Origin: Deinococcus alpinitundrae
GTDB lineage: Bacteria; Deinococcota; Deinococci; Deinococcales; Deinococcaceae
DNA length: 64,000 bases
Reading direction: 5' to 3'
Assembly: GCF_009982895.1 (NCBI RefSeq)
Contig: NZ_WXZL01000006.1
Coordinates: 150,528-214,527 of the forward strand
The translations under genes were made by a program, and so were the position numbers. The stretch's first letter is position 1. Every line of letters starts with the position of its first letter. Of the stretch, positions 16,140 through 27,998 are shown one piece after another. Below the pieces are notes generated by a model. The model was not told the origin of the DNA and did not search any database. It saw only the letters and a list, made by a program, of their open reading frames with translations.

Positions 16140-16829
16140 TTACTTGCTGGCGGCGTCGATCGCCTTGCTGATTTCATCGGCGCTGAAGTTGGTCACCAGC
16201 ACGCCGTTGACAAACACGCTGGGGGTCGCGTTCACGCCCGCGTTGGTTGCCTGCTGCTTGTCGGCCTCGACGCGGGCCTTGGTGGCGTCGCTGTCCAGGC
16301 AGGTCTTGAACTTGGCGGTGTCGAGGCCGTCCACGCTGCCCGACAGGTCTTCGAGCTTGTCCTTGGTGGCCCACACCTGGGTCTCGTCACCCTGGGCGCG
16401 GAACATGATGGTGGACATGCCCTCGTAGCCCGCGTTGCCAGTCTGATCGTAGGCGCACTCGGCTGCCTGGGCTGCCAGCACCGAGTCGTTGGTGGGCAGG
16501 CGGTCGCCCAGGAAGGGGAAGTTGATCTTGTACATCTTGGCCTTGCCGGTGTCGATGTACTTCGACTGAATTGCCGGGAAGATATTCTCCTCGAAATTCT
16601 TGCAGTTAGGGCACTTGAAGTCCTCGAAGGCCACCAGAGTCACCGGCGCGTCGGCTTTGCCCAGAAACGGCTGGCCGCTCAGATCGAAGGTCTTGGTGCT
16701 GGCCTGGGTGGCGGTCGTCTGGTTGCGCTGCACCGCCCAAACAGTGACGCCGATCAGTAGCAGGGCCACCAGCGTGCCGACAATCAGAAAAACACGGTTG
16801 TTGGAAGAGGAGCCGTTGAGTCTGGTCAT
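16140..16829 (-). CDS. DsbA/BdbD-like thiol-disulfide oxidoreductase
   Basis: A 229-residue protein with an N-terminal membrane anchor ([20 protein letters not shown]) and an extracytoplasmic thioredoxin fold. The active site is CPNC in [16 protein letters not shown], and the cis-Pro loop is [11 protein letters not shown]. It oxidises Cys pairs in secreted proteins and is reoxidised by the DsbB-like neighbour. The Cys-paired secreted repeat proteins encoded at 4939-6272 are possible clients, which is an inference. Confidence 0.9.
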   Translation of the reverse strand: MTRLNGSSSNNRVFLIVGTLVALLLIGVTVWAVQRNQTTATQASTKTFDLSGQPFLGKADAPVTLVAFEDFKCPNCKNFEENIFPAIQSKYIDTGKAKMYKINFPFLGDRLPTNDSVLAAQAAECAYDQTGNAGYEGMSTIMFRAQGDETQVWATKDKLEDLSGSVDGLDTAKFKTCLDSDATKARVEADKQQATNAGVNATPSVFVNGVLVTNFSADEISKAIDAASK

Positions 16830-16859
16830 ATGAAAACCAGTCTAAAGGCTTGAACAAAC

Positions 16860-16896
16860 AAAAATGGCCCAGCCCAGATGAGAGACGCTGGGCTGG
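16860..16896 (-). terminator. terminator between DsbA-like and PrcB-type genes
   Basis: On the minus strand a perfect 9-bp stem CCAGCCCAG/CTGGGCTGG is followed by GCCATTTTT; it ends the PrcB-type transcript. Confidence 0.75.
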
Positions 16897-16914
16897 ACCG
16901 GGCAGGAGCGAGAA

Positions 16915-18024
16915 TTAAGGCGTGAGCAGCTGACCGTTCTGGTCGCGCACGGTGACACTGGCAAACTGGCCCTGCACCGCGACGATGGTCCAGGGACTGG
17001 TGATCGACTGGGTGTTGATGCTGCCAGGGCCGGGAGCGCGCACGTTCACCACGATGTCCAGGGCTGAGCCGCTGGCGCTCACTGACTGCACCGTGACGCC
17101 GTAGCCCCCGGTGGGGCGGTTGCCCAGGAAGATGCCCACGGCGCTCTGGCCCACGATGAGCGGCGTGGGCGGTACCGGCACCTGGCGTCCGTAAGCCGCG
17201 TTCCAGAGGACGCTGAGGTTGTCCTGGCTGGAAGCCAGCTTGATTTGCGGGGTGCTGACCAGAGCGTTACTGCCGCTGGCGACCTCGCGAAACTTCAAGG
17301 TGCCGGAGGACGTGGGCGTGCTCGAACCGGAACCGGTCACAGGGCCTCCCGTATTGGTGATGGTGGTCGTCGTCGTGGACGTGATGACGGAAAGTGGCTG
17401 GAGATAGAGCCCAGTCCGCAGCGTCTCGTCGGATGCGGGTTGTGCGGCCAGCGGCGCGTCGGGCAGTTCGTCTTGCGGCAGCACCGTCACAGTGAGGGTG
17501 CCCTGGCCGCCCAGCGCGCTGCTGAGTACACGCGCCTCGCTGGCTGTGAGCTGGCCCACACCACTCAGACCACCCACCGGCTGGGCCGCCGCCTGCACCT
17601 CGCTGCCCGCTGCCAGTGCGCCGCTGAGCTGATACCAAGCTCCACCGGTGACCAGGTAGGTGGCAGCGATGTTCTGGTTGGCGCTCACGGTGTAGGTCGT
17701 GCCCTGCTGCACCACGCTGGAGCGCGGGAGGGCGCTGCTGGTCTTGCTTTTGTAGACGGCCCGGCCCCCCACACTGAGGCTGCCCGCCGTCGCCAGCGGG
17801 TCGCTGATCTGGGGGCGGAGTTCGAGCGTCTGACCGGCCAGGCTGAGGCTGCCCTTGCCACCGGTCAGGCTGCCGTAGACCCAGGCCAGGCGGTCTTGTG
17901 AGGAACCGTAGAACAGCACCTCATGCACCTTGAGGTTGCCCGCGCCCTGCATGGTGCAGCCTGACAGCAGCGCCGCGCTGAGCAGTGCGCCCGCGCCCGA
18001 GAAAATGCCCGCAGAGTTCTTCAT
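16915..18024 (-). CDS. lipoprotein with C-terminal PrcB-type domain
   Basis: A 369-residue protein with a lipobox (ALLSGCT, Cys near residue 23). The N-terminal two thirds are beta-rich without a known motif, followed by a Ser/Thr/Gly linker (STTTTTITNTGGP). The C-terminal 130 residues, with IFLGNRPTGGYGVTVQSV and SPWTIVAV, match the PrcB domain, named after the treponemal dentilisin complex. The start is set at the ATG 7 nt after TAAGAT (leaderless layout) rather than an ATG three codons upstream. Probably a surface protease-accessory or binding protein. Confidence 0.75.
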   Translation of the reverse strand: MKNSAGIFSGAGALLSAALLSGCTMQGAGNLKVHEVLFYGSSQDRLAWVYGSLTGGKGSLSLAGQTLELRPQISDPLATAGSLSVGGRAVYKSKTSSALPRSSVVQQGTTYTVSANQNIAATYLVTGGAWYQLSGALAAGSEVQAAAQPVGGLSGVGQLTASEARVLSSALGGQGTLTVTVLPQDELPDAPLAAQPASDETLRTGLYLQPLSVITSTTTTTITNTGGPVTGSGSSTPTSSGTLKFREVASGSNALVSTPQIKLASSQDNLSVLWNAAYGRQVPVPPTPLIVGQSAVGIFLGNRPTGGYGVTVQSVSASGSALDIVVNVRAPGPGSINTQSITSPWTIVAVQGQFASVTVRDQNGQLLTP

Positions 18025-18081
18025 GCTGCTCATCTTAGTGGGGCGGTCTGACCCCCGACTGAAGCGGGATGAAGCTGGCCT

Positions 18082-19341
18082 TCATGGTCGGCGGCCCAGG
18101 GCAAGGCCAGCATCGGCGTGTTCTGCCTGGCTTGCTTCCTGGACGAGCCATGCGCGCCGCGCCAGCACGGCTTGTTCCAGCCGCCAGTAAATCAGTGCGG
18201 CCAGCCCCGAGAGCGTCGCATAGGTCAGCCACAGCGGCGCGTTGCCCCAGCGTGAGAGCAGCCAGCCGCCCATCAGCGGGCCGAGCAGGGTGCCCAGACC
18301 GCTCATGCTGCCGAGCAGGCCGATGTAGCGGCCCCGCACCTCGGCACGGCCCAGCTCGGCGATGATGGTCTTGCCGATGCTGTACCCCGCGATCTCGCCC
18401 AGCGACCAGATGACCACCGCCAGCGTATGCATGCCCAGCGAGTGCGCGAAGGCGTGTAGACCGAAGCCCGCGCCCAGCAGCAGCGCACTCACGGCCTGCC
18501 AGCGCGGGTGGTTGTGCCGGGCGATCCAGTGGCCCATCGGCAGCCCCAGAACGACCACCAGCGCGCCGTTGACGGCCAGCACCTGACCGTACTGCACTGC
18601 CGAGAAGCCCTGCTGGGCGAACACCACTGCCAGCATCTTGTAGCTCTGGTAAGTGGTGGAAAACAGCAGCGCGGCCAGCATATAAATCCACAGCAGCGGG
18701 TCTCGCGGCAGCAAACCGGCTGAGCGGTGCGCCGAGGTGCGGGTTGGTCTGGGGCGGGTGTGCACCGGCCTGAACGCCACGCTCAGCAGGGCGGCGGAGA
18801 GCGCCGTCGTGGCGGCGTCCAGCCAGAACAGCAGCCGAAACGAGCGGCTGGCCAGAAAGCCGCCTAGCAGTGGGGCTGCCGACGCGCCCACATTGATGGC
18901 CCAGTACAGCAGGTTGTACGCTTGGGCGCGCTGGGAGCCGCTTGTCAGTTCAGCCACCGCCGTGTTGGCTGCCGGTTTGTAGAGTGAGGTGAGCAGCGAG
19001 TAGCCCAGCACGCCCGCCACAATCCAGCTGTAGTGCTCGGCGAACCCCAGGGCCACCAGGGCCACTGCACTGCCGCCGAGCGACATGATCATGGTTCGTC
19101 CGGCACCGGAAAAGTCGCTCAGCCAGCCGCCCAACGGCTCGGCTACGAAGCGGCCCACCCCCAGCAAAGCCAGCACCAGCGTGATCTGGGTGACGCTGAA
19201 ATGCTGCTGGGCACTGAGATAAAAACCCAGCAGCGGCACGACGAACTCACCCAATCGGTTGATCAGTGTGCCCAACCACAGCACCCAGAACTGGCGCGGG
19301 TAAGCGCCGTAGAGACTGGTGAATGAAAAACGCGGCGACAC
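18082..19341 (-). CDS. MFS transporter
   Basis: A 419-residue protein with twelve predicted membrane segments. The loop after helix 2 reads EPLGGWLSDFSGAGRT, the MFS motif A (G-x-L-x-D-x-x-G-R). The GTG start is preceded 5 nt upstream by TAGACT. A broad drug/sugar exporter-type permease; the substrate cannot be told. The gene lies between the PrcB-type lipoprotein and recN without sharing an obvious operon. Confidence 0.85.
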   Translation of the reverse strand: MSPRFSFTSLYGAYPRQFWVLWLGTLINRLGEFVVPLLGFYLSAQQHFSVTQITLVLALLGVGRFVAEPLGGWLSDFSGAGRTMIMSLGGSAVALVALGFAEHYSWIVAGVLGYSLLTSLYKPAANTAVAELTSGSQRAQAYNLLYWAINVGASAAPLLGGFLASRSFRLLFWLDAATTALSAALLSVAFRPVHTRPRPTRTSAHRSAGLLPRDPLLWIYMLAALLFSTTYQSYKMLAVVFAQQGFSAVQYGQVLAVNGALVVVLGLPMGHWIARHNHPRWQAVSALLLGAGFGLHAFAHSLGMHTLAVVIWSLGEIAGYSIGKTIIAELGRAEVRGRYIGLLGSMSGLGTLLGPLMGGWLLSRWGNAPLWLTYATLSGLAALIYWRLEQAVLARRAWLVQEASQAEHADAGLALGRRP

Positions 19342-19405
19342 GCCCAAGTCTAGGCGGCGCTGAAACCTCGCTGGACGCGTCCGGCGTTACCGGGCGGTGA
19401 ACAGC

Positions 19406-21070
<1,665 letters not shown>

Positions 21071-21127
21071 GCTCGGCAGTTTAGCGCGGGCCACAGCTGG
21101 GACGGTGACATGGAGCAGACTCGGACA

Positions 21128-21166
21128 GCAAACGAGCGCCGCACTCCAAACAGGGTGCGGCGCTTT
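21128..21166 (-). terminator. hairpin after the PRC-barrel gene
   Basis: A perfect 10-bp stem (21135-21144 with 21155-21164) lies between the PRC-barrel stop and recN start. The T-run after it is short on the minus strand (CGTTTG), so it may be a weak terminator. Confidence 0.5.
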
Positions 21167-21194
21167 GGTTGGGCGCTCGATTACAACTCTGTGC

Positions 21195-23111
21195 TCAGGA
21201 CTGGGGCTTGTTCAGATCCGCCTTGTGAAGATCCGTCTCGTTCACGCCTTCCAGCGCGGCGGTGCCGGTCTCGTGGGGACGCACGTCGAGCGGGTTGATG
21301 CTGACGGTCTCCTTGCTCACCGAGTCGAGCAGCATGTCCAGCACGTCGGCCTCCCGGGCGGCGGTCACCGCCTTGTGGGTGATGATCTCGCCGATGTTGA
21401 GAATGATGTTGTCGGCAGGATCGAGAATGACCCGGTTGACCGGGCGACCGATCGCGTCGCGCTCTTTTTGCTTCTGGGCCTCCTGCTGGCGCTGGTCGAT
21501 GGCTTCCCCGGCGTCGTCGCGCTTCTCGCCGAGCCACTGCTTGGCCCGGTCAAGGAAGTTGCTCGCCCCGGCGCTGACGTTGCTCAGCCCTGCCGAGAGC
21601 TGGTCGCTGGTCGAGGGGCTACTGCCCGTGCTTGCGGGCTGTCCGGCTCCGGTGGCGGCCAGCAGATCGGCCTCGCGGTTCAGGGTGCGGGCACGCTCCA
21701 GCACACCCTGGGTCACGATCTGGCCCTGGGCGGCGATCAGGGTGCGGTTGGGGCCGTATACGTCGCTGCGCACCCGGCGGCCCAGGGCGCTGGTTTCTGG
21801 GGGATTGGTCGCCGCTGCAGGAGTGGGAGCCGCGTTGCTGGACGGACTGCTGGTCAGGCGCTCCACGCCGCTTTGCACGTTACCCGCTGCCGCCGAGGCC
21901 ACCAGACGGCCCAGGGCCTGCTTCTCCTCGGCGCTCTGTACGGCCAGCGGGGTGATGGTTTGCCCTTTGAGCACGATCACCGTGTCGTCGTCGGCGTGAA
22001 CGTCGCTGCCCGCCACCTTGCCCAGCACATACTCGACCTGACGCTCGCGGCTGGCGCTGCTGAGGTCCTCGACCCGGCTCTGCACACTCGACGAGGCGCT
22101 GGCGTAGATGGTCTGGACGCTGCCGCTGGTGGCCGCCGCCGTGAGCTGGCCCAACAGTCCATGTTCGCGGGCGCTGGCGGCCTGCTCAGCGGTCATGATG
22201 CTGCCCTTGGCGACCAGCACCACGCCGTCCTCGGTCATCACGTCGTTGCCCGCCACCTTGCCGACCACGTATTCGGCCTGACGCTCCTGCGAAGCGCTGC
22301 TCAGGTCGTCCACCCGGCTCTGCACCCCCGAGGCCGCGCTGCTGTAGGCCGCCTGCATGCTGCCACCGGTGGCCGCCGCGACCAGCGAGCCGAGCAGCCC
22401 CTGCTCCTCGGCGGTGTCGGCCTGCTCGGCGGTGATGGTGCTGCCCTTCTCGACCAGCACCACGCCGTCCTGGGTCGTCACGTCGCTGCCGGTCACCTTG
22501 CCGATCACGTACTCCTTCTGGCGGGCTTTGGTGGCCGTCGCAAGATTCTCGTAGTTCTGGCTGAGGTTATCGCCCGCCCGGCTGAGCGCGCCTTGGATTC
22601 CGCCCGCTTCCTGCTCCTCCATCGCCTGCGCCACCGACACCGGCACGATGGCGGCGTTGTCACCGATGCTGACACTCTCGGGTGCGGGCACGAAGGTGCG
22701 GCCACTCGACAGATCGGAAAACAATCCGCCGGTGGCCTCGTAACCCACCACCTTGCCGCTGACTTCCTCGAAATACACGTCGGCGATCTTGCCGAGTTCG
22801 CGGCCATCGGTGGTCAGCAGTTGCAGGCCGATGAGGCCCACCTTGGTGTCGAGCAGATCGGCGATGCGCGAGTCGTCGCGGGCGCTCACCACGTCGTCCT
22901 CATCACTGATCATCACGGCGTCCTCGCCGATGCTGCGAACTGACTCGAACGGCACCACCCTGGCCGAGCGAAACCAGCCGCCCTCGTCGACCAGCAGCGC
23001 GAGCACCTGATTGGCGTCGTGGTCGAAGACCAGATCGTGAACCTTGTCGATGTGCGAGCCGTTGCTGAGGGCGACCACGGTGCGCCCGATCATGTCTTTG
23101 CCTTTAATCAT
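21195..23111 (-). CDS. large modular PRC-barrel repeat protein
   Basis: A 638-residue protein without signal peptide. The first 70 residues form one PRC barrel ([32 protein letters not shown]), and a second follows near 95-165. Then come at least four repeated units of about 90-100 residues. The core of each is [22 protein letters not shown], followed by an Ala-rich helix and AAA-GGS(M/V)Q. A fifth and a sixth, more distant, core occur near the C-terminus ([20 protein letters not shown] and [20 protein letters not shown]). The core resembles a sandwich-barrel module as in RNA polymerase beta prime. The start has an AGGAGAG ribosome site. Probably a structural or stress protein; function unknown. 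Confidence 0.78.
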   Translation of the reverse strand: MIKGKDMIGRTVVALSNGSHIDKVHDLVFDHDANQVLALLVDEGGWFRSARVVPFESVRSIGEDAVMISDEDDVVSARDDSRIADLLDTKVGLIGLQLLTTDGRELGKIADVYFEEVSGKVVGYEATGGLFSDLSSGRTFVPAPESVSIGDNAAIVPVSVAQAMEEQEAGGIQGALSRAGDNLSQNYENLATATKARQKEYVIGKVTGSDVTTQDGVVLVEKGSTITAEQADTAEEQGLLGSLVAAATGGSMQAAYSSAASGVQSRVDDLSSASQERQAEYVVGKVAGNDVMTEDGVVLVAKGSIMTAEQAASAREHGLLGQLTAAATSGSVQTIYASASSSVQSRVEDLSSASRERQVEYVLGKVAGSDVHADDDTVIVLKGQTITPLAVQSAEEKQALGRLVASAAAGNVQSGVERLTSSPSSNAAPTPAAATNPPETSALGRRVRSDVYGPNRTLIAAQGQIVTQGVLERARTLNREADLLAATGAGQPASTGSSPSTSDQLSAGLSNVSAGASNFLDRAKQWLGEKRDDAGEAIDQRQQEAQKQKERDAIGRPVNRVILDPADNIILNIGEIITHKAVTAAREADVLDMLLDSVSKETVSINPLDVRPHETGTAALEGVNETDLHKADLNKPQS

Positions 23112-23176
23112 GGATATCTCTCCTGAAGCGTGGGTAAAAACCAAGGAACCCGGTGTGCAAACCTGGCACCCTGGAT

Positions 23177-23314
23177 CTAAAAACCGAGGTCGAGCAGGCC
23201 GTTGGGCTGCAGGTAAAAGCGGTAGAGCAGATACAGCAAGACCAGCACCACGACGATGCCGATGATCCAGGCCAGACCGCCACCGCCTGAATTGTTACCT
23301 TTGAGTCGGGCCAT
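23177..23314 (-). CDS. 45-residue single-pass membrane peptide
   Basis: A short gene with a strong AAGGAGAG ribosome site 6 nt before ATG. The product begins [13 protein letters not shown], has one hydrophobic helix ([19 protein letters not shown]) and ends [10 protein letters not shown]. It lies 65 bp upstream of the PRC-barrel gene in the same direction, so it may be co-transcribed and could anchor or modulate that protein. Similar tiny Gly-linker plus helix proteins occur in other Deinococcus genomes by my recollection. Function unknown. Confidence 0.7.
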   Translation of the reverse strand: MARLKGNNSGGGGLAWIIGIVVVLVLLYLLYRFYLQPNGLLDLGF

Positions 23315-23535
23315 GAACTCTCCTTACGTCGAACGGGACTTCGCAAAAGGGTTGCTGATGCGGCGAGGAATGATCGGTTGAAGGGCCGTTTGCGGCAGCA
23401 AGGGCCACAAACACTTCTGATCCGAAGTCTAGGCTGCGCTGATGCGCGTGGGAAACGTCACGGCGCTTACACGAGCTTGGCCGAGTCTTCGGCAAATCTT
23501 TAGCCGTCTGTGTCTAGGCCGCTAAACTGCGGGCC

Positions 23536-24318
23536 ATGACGCTTTCTTCTTCGCTGCCGGGTTTGTGGCTCGGTTCGGAATCAGCTCTGCAACCAGCCCG
23601 GCCCCCGACGGCCCAGCTGCTGTCCGCCACGCCGCTGATCGTGCTGGTCGGCGTGACCGGGGTGGGCAAGAGCACCGCCCTGGCTGCCCTGAGCGCCGAG
23701 CACCTGCGGGTCTTACCGGACCGCCGGGAAGTGACCGACGCCGTGATGATCGGGCCGCTGGCCGGGAGGGCCGTGAGTGACCGGCAGGAACGTTTCGCCC
23801 TGAGCGCCCGCTACCGTGAGGCCCACCCCGGCGGCATGGCGCAGGCGCTCGGTGGGCTGTGGGCCGCGCCCGAAGCAGGCGAGCGCTTGGTCTTCGACGG
23901 ACTGCGTGGGTTGGATGAGGTGCAGTACGCCGCCGGGCAGTGTGCCGGGTGGCGATTTGTCAACCTGCACGCGCCCGACGTGCTGCGGGTACGCCGACTG
24001 CTGGGCCGCAACGATAGCTTCGATCAGGTGCAGTCTTCGAGCGGCGGCGACCTGGCCCGCGAGCTGGCGGCCCTCCCCGGCGCTGGGCAGGTCTTCACGC
24101 CCACCGAACTCGCCGAACTCGCTGCGCTGGAAGCGGAAGGCCACCCGCCCGCCGACATTCTCGCCAAAACCCGCATCGTGCTGACCGAGAAGCTTAACTA
24201 TGACCCTGCCGCCGCCTGCACTTTTCTGCTGACGCTGCCGCCTGAGCGGGTGCTTGATCTCGACACTGCTGCTCTGTCGCCGCTGGAAGTGGCCCGGCGC
24301 ATTCGGAGCTGGCTGTGA
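23536..24318 (+). CDS. P-loop NTPase of unknown role
   Basis: A 260-residue cytoplasmic protein with a Walker A box GVTGVGKST at residues 39-47 and a likely Walker B strand [12 protein letters not shown] near 116-127. It resembles nucleoside or shikimate-kinase-like P-loop folds but has no specific signature I recognise. TAAACT ends 7 nt before the ATG, so the transcript is probably leaderless. The stop overlaps the GTG of the enolase-superfamily gene by 4 bp, so the two products are made together, perhaps as an activating kinase and an isomerase. Confidence 0.7.
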   Translation: MTLSSSLPGLWLGSESALQPARPPTAQLLSATPLIVLVGVTGVGKSTALAALSAEHLRVLPDRREVTDAVMIGPLAGRAVSDRQERFALSARYREAHPGGMAQALGGLWAAPEAGERLVFDGLRGLDEVQYAAGQCAGWRFVNLHAPDVLRVRRLLGRNDSFDQVQSSSGGDLARELAALPGAGQVFTPTELAELAALEAEGHPPADILAKTRIVLTEKLNYDPAAACTFLLTLPPERVLDLDTAALSPLEVARRIRSWL

Positions 24319-25409
24319 GTGCACAGGCGGTGAAGATCACCCGACTGGAGGGCATTCCCTACCGCCTGCCCCTCCACGGAACGCTGACCTGGGGCGCGCA
24401 CAGCCGACTGAGCGCTGCCGAGCATGTGCTGGTGCGGGTGCACCTCGACGACGGCACGGTGGGTGAGGCCGAAGCGCCGCCGCGCCCGACCATCTACGGC
24501 GAGACGGTCGCCAGCGTGCTGGGCATTCTCAAGCACCTCGAATCCGCCTTCGTGGGCCTGGACATCACTGATGAGGCGGCGCTCAATGCGGCCCGCAGCA
24601 GTGTGGCCCAGAACCTGACGGCCAGGGGCGCGCTCGACATGGCGCTGTGGGACGCCCGCCAAAAAGCCGCTGGGCACAGCCTCTTCGACGTGCTGCTGGG
24701 GCCGCAGCCCCAGGTGCGGGTGTCGTACATCCTGGGCATCAGCGCGCCCGCTGAGATGCTCGAAGAAGCCCGCCGGGTGGTGGAGGACGGTGTGCGCGTG
24801 CTGAAGGTGAAGGTTGGCCGTGACCACGCCCGCGACCTCAGCGTGATCGCGGCGCTGCGGGCCGAGTTCGGCGACGCGGTGCAGCTCTACGCCGACAGCA
24901 ACGAGACGCTGACGCCCGAGCTCGCTCCTGCCGCCCTCGACGCCATGCGGGAAGCGGGCCTGACCTATGTGGAGGAACCGCTGCCAGTAAGCCTGCTGCG
25001 TGAGCGCCAGGGGCTCAGGGCCAGCGGCCACCTGCCCATCGTGGCCGACGATTCCTGCTTCACCCCCCTGGATCTGGAACGCGAACTGGCCTTCGACACC
25101 TTCGACATTCTCAACATCAAAACCGCCCGCAACGGCTTTACCGACGGCCTGGCCATGCTGGAGCGTGCCCGACGGGCGGGCAAAGGTGTGATGATCGGCT
25201 CGCAAGCCAGCAGCGGCCTCGGCACGGTGCACGCCGCGCTACTCAGTACCCAGGCGGGCGTCACCGAGCCGTGCGAGCTGAGCTTCGTGCTGAAGGTGCA
25301 GCACGATCTGCTCAACTTGCCCATTGAATTCAAGGACGGCTGGCTCAATGTGGCGGCCCTACGGGACCACAAGGTAGACGACGAGAAACTGCGGTCAGCG
25401 CGGCTCTGA
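24315..25409 (+). CDS. enolase-superfamily racemase/epimerase (muconate-lactonizing subgroup)
   Basis: A 364-residue member of the mandelate racemase/muconate lactonizing family. The catalytic Lys pair is in [10 protein letters not shown], metal ligands are Asp in LYADSNETL, Glu in YVEEPLP and Asp in IVADDSCF, and the second catalytic Lys is in [11 protein letters not shown]. This set fits dipeptide epimerases (L-Ala-D/L-Glu type) and N-succinylamino-acid racemases. An Ala-Glu epimerase would recycle cell-wall peptides. GTG start overlaps the upstream P-loop gene. Substrate is not decided from sequence. Confidence 0.85.
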   Translation: MSAQAVKITRLEGIPYRLPLHGTLTWGAHSRLSAAEHVLVRVHLDDGTVGEAEAPPRPTIYGETVASVLGILKHLESAFVGLDITDEAALNAARSSVAQNLTARGALDMALWDARQKAAGHSLFDVLLGPQPQVRVSYILGISAPAEMLEEARRVVEDGVRVLKVKVGRDHARDLSVIAALRAEFGDAVQLYADSNETLTPELAPAALDAMREAGLTYVEEPLPVSLLRERQGLRASGHLPIVADDSCFTPLDLERELAFDTFDILNIKTARNGFTDGLAMLERARRAGKGVMIGSQASSGLGTVHAALLSTQAGVTEPCELSFVLKVQHDLLNLPIEFKDGWLNVAALRDHKVDDEKLRSARL

Positions 25410-25491
25410 ACGCGGCCCTGTCTAGGTGGCTGGTCAGTGGCTTTGCAGGCCGTCAAATTTTTGTCAGAAAGCAGCTGATACGTTATGAGAA

Positions 25492-25767
25492 ATGCCTCAA
25501 GAGATGCTCAACACCCTCGCGCTGCCGCTGCTGTTCGCCACCTTCGCCGGACTGTGGATCTACCGCCACCGCCGCTCGCAGCGCCCCCAATTGCTGTTGA
25601 CGCTGTGCCTGCTGTTCGTGGTGGCGGCCTACGGCTACGCCCAGCAGCCGCAGCCGACGCTCTTTGCCCTGCTGCTGGGCTTCATGCTGATCCTCAGCGG
25701 GCTGCTGCTGCACCACTGGGAAGTGCTGACGGTGCCGGTGGGGCGCAGCGGCCCTCAGCGCCAGTAA
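25492..25767 (+). CDS. small membrane protein
   Basis: A 91-residue protein with three hydrophobic segments (TLALPLLFATFAGLWIY, LLLTLCLLFVVAAYGYA, LFALLLGFMLILSGLLL) and a basic loop RHRRSQRPQ. No family recognised. TTGTCA (-35-like) and TATGAG (-10-like) with a 17-bp gap lie just before the ATG, so the start may instead be the second Met, four codons on. It converges with the methyltransferase gene, with only one base between the stops. Confidence 0.6.
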   Translation: MPQEMLNTLALPLLFATFAGLWIYRHRRSQRPQLLLTLCLLFVVAAYGYAQQPQPTLFALLLGFMLILSGLLLHHWEVLTVPVGRSGPQRQ

Positions 25768-25768
25768 T

Positions 25769-26545
25769 TCAGCGCCGAGCGACCACGAAGATGCGCCGGA
25801 AGGCGAGCGGCGTGCCGTAGCTGCGGGCCGGGTACGCCCGCACGAGTTCTGCGCCGTACTCGCCTAGAAAGTCATTGGCGTCGGGTGCGCTGAGTTGCGC
25901 CAGCACCGGCCTGAGCGCCGTGCCTTTGACCCATTCCAGCACCGCGCTGCCGCCCTGCGGTGGATTGGGCAGCAGGTGCAGGTAGGTCGTTTCCCAGGCG
26001 TTGACGACGCAGCCCAGCGGCGCGAGCAGATCGGCGTATTCGGCGGGGCCGAAGCTGCCCAGCGCCGCCTTGTCGCGGCCTTCACTCAGGGTGGCGGCCC
26101 ACCTCGGGCGCGCCAGCACCTCGGCCAGCAGGGTGTGGCTCGGTGCGCCGAAGTTGCCCGGCACCTGAAAGGCGAAGGTGCCGCCGGGAGCGACGAGTCC
26201 GGCCAAGTGGGGAATCAGCGCGGCGTGGTCAGGCACCCATTGCAGCGCCGCGTTACTGATCAGCAGATCGAGCGGACGCTCGGGTCGCCACCTTGTTAGA
26301 TCGGCCTGCTCAAACGTCAGCTGTGCCGTGGCGTGCTGACGCGCCCGCTCCAGCATCTCGGCGCTGCTGTCGATGCCCATTACGGCCGCCTGCGGCCAGC
26401 GCTGAGCGAGCGCGGCGGTGAGGTGCCCGGTGCCGCAGCCGAGGTCAACCACCGTCTGCGGCTGCCCCTGCACCTGGGCCAGCAGATCGAAGAAGGGCCG
26501 GTCACGCTCTGCCTGAAATTGAAGGTATTGCTGCGGGTTCCACAT
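25769..26545 (-). CDS. tam: trans-aconitate 2-methyltransferase-like SAM methyltransferase
   Basis: A 258-residue class I methyltransferase. It opens with WNPQQYLQFQAERDRPFFDL, typical for Tam, followed by the SAM-binding motif VVDLGCGTGHLTAAL, the acidic loop GIDSSAEML and SNAALQWVPDH. Tam methylates trans-aconitate, a toxic isomer of a citrate-cycle intermediate. TAAGCT ends 6 nt before the ATG, indicating a leaderless transcript. The family match is good over the full length; substrate specificity is inferred. Confidence 0.88.
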   Translation of the reverse strand: MWNPQQYLQFQAERDRPFFDLLAQVQGQPQTVVDLGCGTGHLTAALAQRWPQAAVMGIDSSAEMLERARQHATAQLTFEQADLTRWRPERPLDLLISNAALQWVPDHAALIPHLAGLVAPGGTFAFQVPGNFGAPSHTLLAEVLARPRWAATLSEGRDKAALGSFGPAEYADLLAPLGCVVNAWETTYLHLLPNPPQGGSAVLEWVKGTALRPVLAQLSAPDANDFLGEYGAELVRAYPARSYGTPLAFRRIFVVARR

Positions 26546-26600
26546 GTCGGCAGCTTAAAAGAAAGGCCATAACCAGGTGGGTACTACCAGAGAGACAACA

Positions 26601-26978
26601 CTAGCCCTCCACTCCCTCCAGATACAGCCAGCGCCCACCTCCCTGCACGAAGGTGCTGCGCTCCCGCAGGGCCCGGCGCTGGCCGCCTTCCTGAAAGCGG
26701 GCGGTGAAACTCACCGTGTCGCCCACGGCGCGGCGCACGGTCAGACCCAGCCAGTCGGTGTGGCCCAGGCGCAGCTCGGTGGGGCGGGTGCGCGGGTGCC
26801 AGGTGGCCAGCAGGTAAGCGGCGTCTTGTAGCACGTAGGCCGTATAGCGCGAACGCATCAGGGCTTCTGGGGTCTCGGCGGGCCTCTCACCGCTCAAACG
26901 CGGCGCGCAGCACCCGGCGTAGGGCGTTCTGGAGCCGCAGGGACAGGGCTTGAAGGCCGGAGAGGACAGGGGAGACAT
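26601..26978 (-). CDS. YchJ-family (UPF0225) SEC-C metal-binding protein
   Basis: A 125-residue protein with an N-terminal zinc motif CPCGSRTPYAGCC, close to the SEC-C C-x-C-x8-C-C form, and the typical YchJ block LMRSRYTAYVLQDAAYLLAT. Function is unknown in the family. The second Met is used because TACCCT ends 6 nt before it. It is divergent from the AEC permease gene with 59 bp between starts. Confidence 0.88.
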   Translation of the reverse strand: MSPLSSPAFKPCPCGSRTPYAGCCAPRLSGERPAETPEALMRSRYTAYVLQDAAYLLATWHPRTRPTELRLGHTDWLGLTVRRAVGDTVSFTARFQEGGQRRALRERSTFVQGGGRWLYLEGVEG

Positions 26979-27037
26979 GCGCTGAGGGTAACGCAAGGCC
27001 GTCTTCTCCCGCATCGCGCCGCCTTATGCTCTAGCCC

Positions 27038-27937
27038 ATGCTGAGTGCCCTTCTCACGGTGGTGCTGCCGGTGCTGCTGATTCTGGGGCTGGGGGCGCTG
27101 GTCGGCAACCGGCTGTCGCTGGACTCCACCACCATCAACCGCCTCAATTTGTACCTGCTGACGCCCACGCTGGCGCTCAACACGCTGCTGCACACCGAGG
27201 CCAGGCCGCGCGAACTCGCCACGCTGGTGCTGGCCTACTTCGTGCTGTCGGGTGCGGGCGTGCTGCTGGGCTACCTGGCCGGTTACCGGCAACCCGGCCC
27301 CACCCGCCGGGCGGTCATGGCCTGCGTCTCGATCGGCAACAACGGCAATTTCGGCTTGCCGGTGGCCCTCTTTGCGCTGGGGCAAACCGGCTTCGATCAG
27401 GCGCTGGTGATCTTTCTGTCGAGCGTGGTGTTGACCTTCACGGTGGGGCCACTGATCTTCGGCGGCGGTGGCGGCCTGTGGCCGACTTTGCGCGGCGTGC
27501 TGAAGTTGCCGGTGGTGTGGTGCATCGCGGCGGCGCTGATCATGCGGGGGGTGCACCTTCAGTTGCCGCTGGGCCTGGACCGGGGCCTGGGCTTGCTGGC
27601 GGGCGCGACCCTGCCGATGGTGCTGCTGTCGCTGGGGGTGCAGCTCGGCACGGGTGGGCGGCCCAGACTGCACTTCCCGGTGTGGCTGGCCAGCGGGCTG
27701 CGGGTCTTCGCCATGCCGCTGCTGGGCTTTGGCATCGGCTACGTCGTGGGGTTGCGCGGGCTGCACCTTCAGGGGCTGGTGCTGTCCTCGGCCATGCCCA
27801 CCGCCGTCAACGCCTTCGTGCTGTCCAAGGAGTACCACGCCGACAGCGACACGGTGGCCTCGGTGGTGCTGGTCACGACGCTACTGAGTGTGGTGGGGGT
27901 AGCGGTGGTGGTGCCACTGCTGGGGCAGCTGCCCTGA
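27038..27937 (+). CDS. AEC-family (auxin efflux carrier-like) permease
   Basis: A 299-residue membrane protein with about ten segments. Family features are the N-terminal [16 protein letters not shown], the [18 protein letters not shown] loop in the middle of the membrane domain, and a second half with a matching helix arrangement ([18 protein letters not shown]). AEC permeases export organic acids or similar anions. TATGCT ends 7 nt before the ATG. Substrate unknown. Confidence 0.87.
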   Translation: MLSALLTVVLPVLLILGLGALVGNRLSLDSTTINRLNLYLLTPTLALNTLLHTEARPRELATLVLAYFVLSGAGVLLGYLAGYRQPGPTRRAVMACVSIGNNGNFGLPVALFALGQTGFDQALVIFLSSVVLTFTVGPLIFGGGGGLWPTLRGVLKLPVVWCIAAALIMRGVHLQLPLGLDRGLGLLAGATLPMVLLSLGVQLGTGGRPRLHFPVWLASGLRVFAMPLLGFGIGYVVGLRGLHLQGLVLSSAMPTAVNAFVLSKEYHADSDTVASVVLVTTLLSVVGVAVVVPLLGQLP

Positions 27938-27998
27938 GTCTGCCGCGCCGTGAGCGGCAAGGCCGGGCGCGTCGACGGCGGGGTGCATACTGGAAATC

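Noticed and set aside
18035..18691. Second long frame opposite or within the MFS gene
   Set aside because: Frame-shifted shadow of the MFS coding sequence with low-complexity Arg/Ala composition.
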